A stretch of 64,000 bases of DNA, from NCBI GenBank assembly GCA_947495035.1, contig CANLXI010000007.1:1-64000 (forward strand). Direction: 5' to 3'. The notes beneath the pieces were generated by a model. It worked only from the letters and a program-made list of their open reading frames with translations, ran no database searches and was not told the DNA's origin. Each line of letters begins with the position of its first letter. Within the stretch, counting starts at the first letter, position 1. Both the position numbers and the translations under genes were made by a program. Positions 52,625 through 60,487 of this stretch are shown one piece after another. This stretch comes from an uncultured Granulosicoccus sp. Its GTDB lineage: Bacteria; Pseudomonadota; Gammaproteobacteria; Granulosicoccales; Granulosicoccaceae.

Positions 52625-53893
52625 ATGATCAAGCGTAGACGGATGTTTTCAGCCAGTGCCATGGCCGGTGTCATGGCTCTGGGAAGCACACTGCTGGCGG
52701 GTGCGGCGCGGGCCGACGTTGAAATCGAGTACTGGCAGTACTTCTTTGAAGCGCGTGTCACCGCGATGGATACCCTGATAGAGAATTTCGAGGCAGTCAA
52801 CCCCGGCATCACGGTCAAGACCAATCAGTTTCCCTATGCCGACTACCGGACCAAGGTTGCAGCGGCCATACCGGCCGGTGAAGGTCCCGATGTGGTGCAG
52901 CTGTTCTATGGCTGGTTGAATGACTATGTCGATGCAGAGCTGATTCAGCCACTGCCCACCGATGCCTTTCCGATCGAGACCATCGACGAGGAATTCTTCC
53001 CGATGGTGCAAGCCATGAAGCGTGACGGGCAATACATGGCGCTGCCGACAGCGGTGCGTTCGCTGGCATTGTTCTACAACGAGCGCCTGTTCGACAAGGC
53101 GGGAATCGAGAATCCACCGGCGAACCTGGACGAACTGGTTGAGGTGGCGAAAAAACTGACCGAGCGCGATGGTGCCGGCAACCTGACGCAGGTGGGGCTG
53201 ACCTCGGGAATGACTGCTCAGGACCACCATTGGTGGCGTGAAGTACTGGTACGTCAGTTCGGTGGTCAACCCTATTCAGACGACCTGACAACCGTTGCCT
53301 ACGATTCGGAAGCCGGACGCAAGGCGCTGGAATGGTATGTCGCCCTGGATCAGGAACACGGTGTTACCGACAGCACCTTCATGGACGAACCCCAGGCTGC
53401 CTTCAAGGCCGGACGTGCCGGCATGCATATCGATGGCTCGTTCAGGATCGGTGCGCTCGATGATACCCGTGGTCTGAAGTGGGGTGTGGCCGAACTGCCC
53501 GCCGGACCGGACGGAAGTCGATCCAACTATTCGTCCTACTGGGTCAATGCAGTCACCAGCAAGGCTACCGGTGAAAAACATGATGCGGCACTGAAGTTCA
53601 TGGCCTATATCACCTCGGATGAAGCCATGCAGATCTGGCTCGAGACCGTGGGTGAATTGCCTGCCAAACCCTCTGCAGCATTGACCGACGAGAACCAGAA
53701 CGATCCGGTCTACGGCCCCTTTGTCAGAGGTCTGGGTTACGCCCAGTCCACGGTCTTCGTGGATGAAAGCGGCCAGCGCCAGCTCATGACCGATATGGTC
53801 AGCCGCATCGAACTGGAAGGCCAGTCGGTCGAGGACAGCCTGAGTGAGGCGGCGCAGGCCGAGCAGGCCATTCTGGATGGTTTCTACAAGTAG
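52625..53893 (+). CDS. Sugar-type ABC importer, periplasmic binding protein (CUT1)
   Basis: A 422-residue family-1 extracellular solute-binding protein. Its signal peptide has a twin-arginine-like start (KRRRMFSAS) and ends GAARA-DV. EIEYWQYFFEARV, the mature start, and GPDVVQLFYGW, ALPTAVRSLALFYNERLFDKAGI and AGRAGMHIDGSFR match the CUT1 group (MalE/UgpB-like). Ligand unknown. ATG 52625 is preceded by AGAGGAAG. It is the first gene of the plus-strand catabolic operon. Confidence 0.93.
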   Translation: MIKRRRMFSASAMAGVMALGSTLLAGAARADVEIEYWQYFFEARVTAMDTLIENFEAVNPGITVKTNQFPYADYRTKVAAAIPAGEGPDVVQLFYGWLNDYVDAELIQPLPTDAFPIETIDEEFFPMVQAMKRDGQYMALPTAVRSLALFYNERLFDKAGIENPPANLDELVEVAKKLTERDGAGNLTQVGLTSGMTAQDHHWWREVLVRQFGGQPYSDDLTTVAYDSEAGRKALEWYVALDQEHGVTDSTFMDEPQAAFKAGRAGMHIDGSFRIGALDDTRGLKWGVAELPAGPDGSRSNYSSYWVNAVTSKATGEKHDAALKFMAYITSDEAMQIWLETVGELPAKPSAALTDENQNDPVYGPFVRGLGYAQSTVFVDESGQRQLMTDMVSRIELEGQSVEDSLSEAAQAEQAILDGFYK

Positions 53894-53937
53894 GGACTGA
53901 TGCCGCCACGGCAGAATCGACCGGGAAGATACACTCG

Positions 53938-54831
53938 ATGAGCGTCTACGACAAACTGTCAGTCAGACAGAAGCAGACGGTGTGGGCCTGGGGTTTCCTG
54001 GCCGTGCCGATCGTCTTCTATGTGGTGGTGCGTTTCTATCCGACAGCCAATGCCATCGTGCTGTCGTTTCAGGAGTGGAATCTGCTGGGAGCCCGGACGT
54101 GGGCAGGGATCGACAACTATGTCACCCTGTTCCACGATCCGGTCTTCTGGAAAGTGTTTCGCAATACCTTCGTCTATCTGCTCATCGGCACACCGGTGAG
54201 TCTGGTTCTGGCATTCATCATCGCCTATCATCTCGACAAGGTGCGCTTCCTGCACGGCACCATCCGCGCCTTGTATTTCCTGCCTTTCATGACAAGCGCC
54301 GTGGCAATGGCCTGGGTCTGGCGCTGGTTCTATCAACCCGTGCCCATCGGCTTGTTCAACAACTTTCTGGCCAGTTTCGGCATTGCGCAGATCGAGTTCC
54401 TTAATTCCACCACCAACGCGCTGCCGTCGGTACTGGCACCCGCGATCTGGGCTGGTCTGGGGTTCCAGATCATCATCTTCATGGCCGGTTTACGCGCCAT
54501 TCCCAAGACCTACTACGAAGCGGCGCATATCGACGGTGTCTCGGGTTGGACCATCATGTCGGAAATCACGCTGCCGCTACTCAAGCCCACCATCGTCTTT
54601 CTGGTGGTGTTCTCATCCATCGGTTTTCTGCGCATCTTCGACCATGTGTTCAACATGACCACCAACAATCCCGGTGGCCCGTTGAACTCGACCAAACCAC
54701 TGGTGCTGATGATCTACGACACGGCCTTCAACTCCTTTGACATGGGCTATGCGGCCGCGCAAACCGTGGTGCTGTTTGTCATTCTCCTGATTGTCAGCTT
54801 GTTGCAGCTGCGCCTGTTGCGGGACCGGTAG
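53938..54831 (+). CDS. Sugar-type ABC importer permease (MalF-like)
   Basis: A 297-residue permease with six hydrophobic segments and the cytoplasmic EAA loop (YYEAAHIDGVSGWTIMSEIT), which contacts the ATPase. The N-terminal TVWAWGFLAVPIVFYVVVRF and the late GGPLNSTKPLVLMIYD are typical of MalF/UgpA-type CUT1 permeases. The gene starts 44 bp after the binding-protein gene and sits 3 bp from the next permease gene. Confidence 0.94.
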   Translation: MSVYDKLSVRQKQTVWAWGFLAVPIVFYVVVRFYPTANAIVLSFQEWNLLGARTWAGIDNYVTLFHDPVFWKVFRNTFVYLLIGTPVSLVLAFIIAYHLDKVRFLHGTIRALYFLPFMTSAVAMAWVWRWFYQPVPIGLFNNFLASFGIAQIEFLNSTTNALPSVLAPAIWAGLGFQIIIFMAGLRAIPKTYYEAAHIDGVSGWTIMSEITLPLLKPTIVFLVVFSSIGFLRIFDHVFNMTTNNPGGPLNSTKPLVLMIYDTAFNSFDMGYAAAQTVVLFVILLIVSLLQLRLLRDR

Positions 54832-54834
54832 ATC

Positions 54835-55740
54835 ATGTCAGCAAATCTGTCGAATAGTGGCAGCACCAGCGATCTGCAGGTGCAGGCCAGTTCAGAGGCG
54901 CTGCTGCGCGGCAGTACGGCGCCGGTCAGGCGAAACTGGGCACAGTATCTGCGCTGGTTGCTGTTGTTTGCCGGCGGCATACTGATGGTGATGCCACTGG
55001 CCTACATGATGTCGACCTCGTTCAAGTTTCCGTTCGAAGTCTACAACCTGAACCTTGTGCCGGAAGAACCGACCCTGGAGAACTACACCTATGTGCTGGA
55101 GGATGGCCGATTCCTGCAGTGGTTCATCAATTCCCTGATTATCGCAACCCTGACCACCGTCTCCAGCGTCTTCTTCGATGCACTGGTCGGCTATACCCTG
55201 TGCAAATACCGTTTTCCGGGTCGTTACGTGGTCTTCATTGCCATCCTGTCCACGCTCATGATTCCCACGGAGATGCTGGTCATTCCCTGGTATCTCATGT
55301 CACAGCAGTTCGGTTGGCTCGACACTACCTGGGGCATCATGTTTCCGGGGCTGATGACCGCATTCGGTGTGTTCCTGATGAAGCAGTTCTTCGAGACGGT
55401 GCCGGACGATTTCATCGAAGCGGCCCGCATCGATGGACTCAATGAACTGCAGATCTGGTGGACGGTCGCCATGCCCCTGGTCAAGCCTGCGCTGGCCGCG
55501 CTGGCCATCTTCGTTTTCCTGGGTAACTGGACGGCCTTCATCTGGCCACTGATTGTCACCACCAGCCAGGACATGTACACACTGCCCGTCGGCCTGACCA
55601 CCTTCAGTGTCGAGCAGGCGGTGGAGTGGGAACTGGTCATGACAGGGGCGGCCATTTCGGTGTTGCCTACACTGATCGTGTTTCTGGTCTTTCAACGATT
55701 CATCATTCGAGGTGTAGTCATGGCGGGGTTGAAGGGATGA
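54835..55740 (+). CDS. Sugar-type ABC importer permease (MalG-like)
   Basis: A 301-residue permease of the MalG/UgpE type with six hydrophobic segments. The N-terminal soluble tail is about 40 residues. The EAA loop reads FIEAARIDGLNELQIWWTVAMP. STLMIPTEMLVIPWYLM and FVFLGNWTAFIWPLIVT are conserved. It pairs with the MalF-like permease. Its stop overlaps the start of the lyase gene (ATGA at 55737). Confidence 0.94.
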   Translation: MSANLSNSGSTSDLQVQASSEALLRGSTAPVRRNWAQYLRWLLLFAGGILMVMPLAYMMSTSFKFPFEVYNLNLVPEEPTLENYTYVLEDGRFLQWFINSLIIATLTTVSSVFFDALVGYTLCKYRFPGRYVVFIAILSTLMIPTEMLVIPWYLMSQQFGWLDTTWGIMFPGLMTAFGVFLMKQFFETVPDDFIEAARIDGLNELQIWWTVAMPLVKPALAALAIFVFLGNWTAFIWPLIVTTSQDMYTLPVGLTTFSVEQAVEWELVMTGAAISVLPTLIVFLVFQRFIIRGVVMAGLKG

Positions 55741-57245
55741 TGCTGGATGGTTCTGTATTTCCCGATCCCGTTTACCGGGATACGGTACTGGCCCCTTTGT
55801 TCGATGGTGTCCGGCAGCATTATTCGGGATTCATGGCGGCGATCAATCAGGCGCATCTGGTCATGCTGTCCGATGCCCGCATCCTCGATGACGATGCCGT
55901 CGGCGCGATTGCCGGTGCATTGCAGGCCATACAGGAGGAGGTGGATGTCGAAGCACTTCGCTACACCGGAGAGCACGAGGACTACTTCTTTCTGGTGGAG
56001 TCCGAGCTGAAGGCTCGCCTGGGGGCCGATGTCGGCGGCATGTTGCACACGGCCCGCTCACGCAACGACATGGACCACACGGTGTTCAAGATGGCTCTGC
56101 GTGAATACTGCGATCGTCTGCTGGCTCAGGCATTGCAACTGGCCAATGTGCTGCTGCAGAAGGCGCAGGTCGAGCGCGATACATTGATCGTGGCCTACAC
56201 ACATGGGCAACCCGCGCAACCGTCTACCTTCGCTCATTACCTGGGCGCGGTACTGGAAGTGCTCCTCGCAGACATGCGACGCATACTGGATGCCCGCAAG
56301 GCGCTGGATCTGTGTCCGATGGGGGCGGCTGCCATCACCACATCCGGTTTTCCCATCGATCGCAGGCAGATGGCGGAGCTGCTGGGCTTTGCTGCACCGA
56401 AACGCAACAGTTACGGTTGCATCGCCTCTGTCGATTACGTTACCGGTCTGTATTCGGCCATCCGGCTACTGTTCGTGCATCTGGGACGCGTGATACAGGA
56501 CATGGCGTTCTGGTCGGCTTTCGAGGTAGGGCAGCTGTATGTACCGAACTCTCTGGTACAGATCTCCTCCATCATGCCGCAGAAGCGCAATCCTGTCCCC
56601 ATTGAGCACATGCGGCACCTCGCCAGTGTCACGGCCGGTCGCTGCGACACGATCGTCAACACCATGCACAACACGCCGTTCACCGACATGAACGACAGCG
56701 AAGGCGAAGTCCAGGCAGCCGGCTATGCCGCCTTCGACAGTGGCGGGCGTGTGCTGGAGTTGCTCAGCGCCTTCATGGCGTCGGTCTCGATCAATGAGGA
56801 GCGTGTGGCACAGAACGCCGATGCTGCCTGTATCACGATCACGGAGCTGGCTGATACCCTGGTGCGCGAGGAAGGCCTCTCCTTCAGGCAGGCGCATGAA
56901 ATCGCTGCCTCCACGGCCAATGCAGTCATTGCCGAAGGCATGGCGCTGCAGGCCGCTTACCCGGCATTCTCGCAGGCATTCCAGGATGAAACCGGACGGC
57001 CCGGCAAACTGAGTGAGTCCAGTTTCCGGCAGGCGGTGTCGATGCGCAACTTCGTCGAACTGCGTGATCGATTCGGCGGACCTGCCACGGCTGCCATGGA
57101 TGAGGCGCTGGCCGCTTATACCCGTGAGCTCGACGAGCTGCTGGAGATAGTCACTGCCTGCCGAAATCGCTTGCAGACTGCCGATGAACAGCGACTCAAG
57201 TCGTTCAACGCCTTGCTGGAGAACCAGAAAACATGGCAAGCCTGA
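55737..57245 (+). CDS. Argininosuccinate-lyase-family C-N lyase
   Basis: A 502-residue member of the fumarase/aspartase superfamily closest to ArgH. The three conserved regions are visible: MLHTARSRNDMDHT (ArgH has LHTGRSRND), AYTHGQPAQPSTFAHYLGA, and the signature loop SSIMPQKRNPVPIEHMR bearing the catalytic Ser. It is about 40 residues longer than ArgH. Gene context is not arginine biosynthesis: it is coupled to sugar-type permeases on one side and to the ATPase on the other. A related enzyme, EDDS lyase, splits N-substituted aspartates to fumarate plus an amine, so a catabolic C-N lyase is plausible. Confidence 0.85.
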   Translation: MMLDGSVFPDPVYRDTVLAPLFDGVRQHYSGFMAAINQAHLVMLSDARILDDDAVGAIAGALQAIQEEVDVEALRYTGEHEDYFFLVESELKARLGADVGGMLHTARSRNDMDHTVFKMALREYCDRLLAQALQLANVLLQKAQVERDTLIVAYTHGQPAQPSTFAHYLGAVLEVLLADMRRILDARKALDLCPMGAAAITTSGFPIDRRQMAELLGFAAPKRNSYGCIASVDYVTGLYSAIRLLFVHLGRVIQDMAFWSAFEVGQLYVPNSLVQISSIMPQKRNPVPIEHMRHLASVTAGRCDTIVNTMHNTPFTDMNDSEGEVQAAGYAAFDSGGRVLELLSAFMASVSINEERVAQNADAACITITELADTLVREEGLSFRQAHEIAASTANAVIAEGMALQAAYPAFSQAFQDETGRPGKLSESSFRQAVSMRNFVELRDRFGGPATAAMDEALAAYTRELDELLEIVTACRNRLQTADEQRLKSFNALLENQKTWQA

Positions 57246-58294
57246 CACTGAAGAATCTGGTCAAGCGTTATGGCAAGACCGAAGTTCTTCACGGTATCGA
57301 TCTGGACGTGAAGGATGGTGAGTTTGTCGTGTTCGTCGGCCCGTCCGGGTGCGGTAAATCCACCACGCTGCGCATGATCGCCGGGCTTGAGGATATCAGT
57401 TCCGGGGAGATCAGCATTGGCGACCAGGTCGTCAACAATCTGGAACCCAAACAGCGCAACATCGCCATGGTCTTCCAGAACTACGCCATCTATCCGCACA
57501 TGAGCGTGCGCAAGAACATCGGTTTCGGTCTGCGCACGGCGAAGCTGTCCAAATCGGAGAAAGCCGAGCGGATCATGGAAGTGGCCACCTTGCTGGGCAT
57601 GGAAGACTACCTGGACAGAAAGCCCAGCGCCCTGTCCGGTGGGCAGCGTCAGCGTGTCGCCATCGGCAGGGCGCTGGTGCGTGATCCGGCCGTATTCCTG
57701 TTCGATGAACCGCTGTCCAATCTGGATGCTCAGCTGCGCACGCAGATGCGGCTCGAGATCAAGAAATTGCACCAGAGAGTCGGTACCACGATCGTTTTCG
57801 TCACTCATGATCAGGTCGAGGCAATGACGATGGCCGACAGGATCGTGATCATGAAGGACGGATACATTCAGCAAGTGGGGACACCCGCGGAGGCCTATCA
57901 CAATCCGGTCAATACCTTCGTTGCTCAATTCATCGGCGCACCGTCCATGAACATGTTGCCGGGGGTGCTGGATGAACAGGGTCTCAGCCTCTGGAATGGT
58001 GCGCAGGTTCCCTGGAACCTGGCATCCAGTGGTTCCTCCCACGACGTGATTCTCGGCATCCGTCCCGAGGATCTCAAACCGGTTGCACAGAGCCAGTCCA
58101 TGTTGCAGGGAACCATCTCGGTCGTGGAGCCGCTGGGGTCGGAAACGCTCCTGTATGTCGATATCGATGGTATCGAGGTCATTGCGTCGGGCCCGGGACG
58201 CCAGGCGCCTGAGCCGGGCAGCCGGATATTTCTCGGTGCTGCCATCGATACCCTGCACCTGTTCGACAAGGACAGTGGTGTCGCACTGAAGTGA
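57233..58294 (+). CDS. Sugar-type ABC importer ATPase (UgpC/MsmK/MalK-like)
   Basis: A 353-residue ATPase with Walker A GPSGCGKST, Q-loop AMVFQNYAIYPHMSV, signature LSGGQRQRVAIGRAL, Walker B VFLFDEPLSNLDAQLR and switch VTHDQVEAMTMADRI. A C-terminal regulatory OB domain starts near residue 240. Its ATG 57233 lies inside the end of the lyase gene (13-bp overlap), so it is translationally coupled. It supplies the missing ATPase for the two permeases. Confidence 0.95.
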   Translation: MASLTLKNLVKRYGKTEVLHGIDLDVKDGEFVVFVGPSGCGKSTTLRMIAGLEDISSGEISIGDQVVNNLEPKQRNIAMVFQNYAIYPHMSVRKNIGFGLRTAKLSKSEKAERIMEVATLLGMEDYLDRKPSALSGGQRQRVAIGRALVRDPAVFLFDEPLSNLDAQLRTQMRLEIKKLHQRVGTTIVFVTHDQVEAMTMADRIVIMKDGYIQQVGTPAEAYHNPVNTFVAQFIGAPSMNMLPGVLDEQGLSLWNGAQVPWNLASSGSSHDVILGIRPEDLKPVAQSQSMLQGTISVVEPLGSETLLYVDIDGIEVIASGPGRQAPEPGSRIFLGAAIDTLHLFDKDSGVALK

Positions 58295-59202
58295 CTGACA
58301 AGGGAATTTTGTGCGCCGGCCGGGTCTATTGTGATCTCAACTTCTCGGGCATGACGCAACTGCCAAGTCTGGGACGTGAGCAGTTCGCTGAAGAGATGTC
58401 GGTACACGCCGGCGGCGGTGCCTTCATCACGGCGGCCTACGTGGCGGCACTGGGCAAGCCGTCATGTCTTCTGGGGCGACTGCCCTGTGCACCCTTCGCC
58501 AGCATCATCGAGCAGGAAGCGCTGGCACTGGGCGTTGATCTGGGCCAATGTGTCGTCGCCAGCGGCGGTTCCCCCCAGCTGACTGTTGCCATGGCGATGG
58601 ATGGCGACCGAGCCTTTCTCACCAGTCGCCAGGGTGCGGCATTGCCGGATGATCATGCCGCCAGGATGCAGACTCTGGCCGCGGCTTCGACGCTGACACA
58701 TCTGCACATCAGTGAGCTTTCCACGCTTCTCGAGAACCCATCGCTGCTCGTTCAGGCGCGTCAGGCGGGCTTTAGCGTGTCGCTCGACTGTGCCTGGGAC
58801 GATGCCTGTCTCGACCATCCTGACATCGCCGAGCTGATTTCCCGGGTTGATGTCTTCCTGCCCAATGAGAGCGAAATGCAGCGACTGCAGCGCAACGGTG
58901 TCGATTCTGCCTGTGCTCCAATGACGGTGGTCAAGCAAGGTGCGGCGGGAGCAACGGTCCACGAGGCTGGCCGGCAGCTGCATGCTGCCGCCGATCCGTG
59001 TGAGGTGATTGATACCATAGGGGCGGGCGATGCCTTCAACGCCGGTTTTCTGTGTGCCTGGCTTGCCCGCAGGCCCCTGTCCGACTGCCTGGTCATGGGA
59101 AATCGTTGTGGGGCGCTGGCAGTGGGGCGCAGGGGCGGCGCGGGAAATCTGCCGGATCTGAACCTTCTACTGGTGGAGACTGGCGGTAATGCAGGGGTCT
59201 AG
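58291..59202 (+). CDS. PfkB-family carbohydrate kinase
   Basis: A 303-residue ribokinase-type kinase. The N-terminal signature HAGGGAFITAAYVAALG is followed by FLPNESEMQRL and the C-terminal catalytic motif DTIGAGDAFNAGF (Asp base and anion hole). It phosphorylates a sugar or related alcohol; the substrate is not evident. GTG 58291 overlaps the ATPase stop (GTGA). It is one of two downstream enzymes in this operon. Confidence 0.92.
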   Translation: MTDKGILCAGRVYCDLNFSGMTQLPSLGREQFAEEMSVHAGGGAFITAAYVAALGKPSCLLGRLPCAPFASIIEQEALALGVDLGQCVVASGGSPQLTVAMAMDGDRAFLTSRQGAALPDDHAARMQTLAAASTLTHLHISELSTLLENPSLLVQARQAGFSVSLDCAWDDACLDHPDIAELISRVDVFLPNESEMQRLQRNGVDSACAPMTVVKQGAAGATVHEAGRQLHAAADPCEVIDTIGAGDAFNAGFLCAWLARRPLSDCLVMGNRCGALAVGRRGGAGNLPDLNLLLVETGGNAGV

Positions 59203-59217
59203 AACAGGATTGCAAGC

Positions 59218-60477
59218 ATGACATCACAGGATCGATCACCGCATACGGTCGTCATCGGCGCTGGCATCAACGGTGTGGCAGCCGGTATCTGGCTGGCCAG
59301 AGCCGGGCACCGGGTGACTCTGGTCGACAGACAGGCTCCGGGGGAGGGCACCTCACACGGCAATGCCGGCGTGCTGGCGTCCTGTTCTGTGGTGCCGGTG
59401 ACTACACCGGGTCTGCTGCGCAAGGCACCGGGCATGCTGATGAATCCCGATTTCCCCTTGTTCATGCGCTGGAGCCATCTGCCCAGAATGCTGCCATGGT
59501 TGACGCAATACCTGGCCAATGCCAATGACGCCGATACCCGTCGCATTGCGAGTCATCTGCGATTCGTCATTGGCGACAGCCTCGAACAGCATCAGGACCT
59601 GGCTGGCAATACCGTTGCCGATCAATGGCTGGTCCCGTCCGATTACCAGTTTGCCTATCGCAATCGCGAGGAATTCGAGGCGGAGTCCTATGTCTGGAAG
59701 TTGCGCCGTGAGAACGGCTTCGAGCCGGAGCTGCTGGAAGGGGCGGCAGTACGGGAAAAAGAGCCGGCACTGGGTCCCGGTATCGGAATGCTGGCTGTCA
59801 TGCGGCAGCATCATGGACACATTCGCAGTCCGGGTCTGTACGTGAAGTCACTGGCCGAGGTGTTTGCCGGGCTTGGCGGGACTCTGGTACAGGCAACCGT
59901 GCAGGGCATGGAACTGGTGGATGACAGGATCAGATCGGTCCAGACCGATCAGGGGCCGATTGCCTGTGATTCCGCGGTACTGGCGACGGGAATCTGGTCT
60001 ACGCCGCTGGCGCGGCAACTGGGCATCCGAGTGCCGATGGAATCGGAGCGTGGTTATCACGTGATATTCAGGGAGCCTTCGCAGTGCGTCAGCGTGCCTA
60101 CCATGATCGCGTCGGGAAAATTCGTGGCAACGCCCATGCATGATGGCATGCGCTGTGCCGGCATCGTGGAGTTCGGTGGATTGCAGAAAGGCCCCTCGCG
60201 CAAACCGATCGAACTGCTGATGCGCAAGGTGAAGGAGTTGATGCCAGACCTGGAATACCGCGACACCGTGGAATGGATGGGGCATCGCCCGGCTCCGACA
60301 GACAGTCTGCCGTTCATCGGACAGATCCGTTCAACCGGGGTGTATACAGCCTTCGGGCATCAGCACATCGGTTTGACCGGTGGTGCCAAGACAGGGCGTC
60401 TGGTCGCGGGCCTGATCACCGGTGAGCAGGATGCCCAGGCATTGGCAGCCTTTCGGCCGGATCGCTTTCAACGCTGA
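59218..60477 (+). CDS. DadA-like FAD-dependent amine/amino-acid oxidoreductase
   Basis: A 419-residue FAD enzyme of the DAO/DadA superfamily. The dinucleotide-binding start VVIGAGINGVAAGIWLARAG is followed by TSHGNAGVLASCSVVP, the DadA-type segment. The C-terminal FGHQHIGLTGGAKTGRLVAG completes the FAD site. Relatives oxidise D-amino acids, sarcosine, iminodiacetate or N-alkyl glycines to imines. AGGA lies eight bases before ATG 59218. It closes the operon and could oxidise an amine released by the lyase. Confidence 0.92.
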   Translation: MTSQDRSPHTVVIGAGINGVAAGIWLARAGHRVTLVDRQAPGEGTSHGNAGVLASCSVVPVTTPGLLRKAPGMLMNPDFPLFMRWSHLPRMLPWLTQYLANANDADTRRIASHLRFVIGDSLEQHQDLAGNTVADQWLVPSDYQFAYRNREEFEAESYVWKLRRENGFEPELLEGAAVREKEPALGPGIGMLAVMRQHHGHIRSPGLYVKSLAEVFAGLGGTLVQATVQGMELVDDRIRSVQTDQGPIACDSAVLATGIWSTPLARQLGIRVPMESERGYHVIFREPSQCVSVPTMIASGKFVATPMHDGMRCAGIVEFGGLQKGPSRKPIELLMRKVKELMPDLEYRDTVEWMGHRPAPTDSLPFIGQIRSTGVYTAFGHQHIGLTGGAKTGRLVAGLITGEQDAQALAAFRPDRFQR

Positions 60478-60487
60478 CTCGGTCCAA

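Noticed and set aside
55737..57245. Biosynthetic argininosuccinate lyase (argH)
   Set aside because: The gene is translationally coupled to sugar-type ABC genes, no arginine gene is near, and the conserved regions deviate from ArgH.
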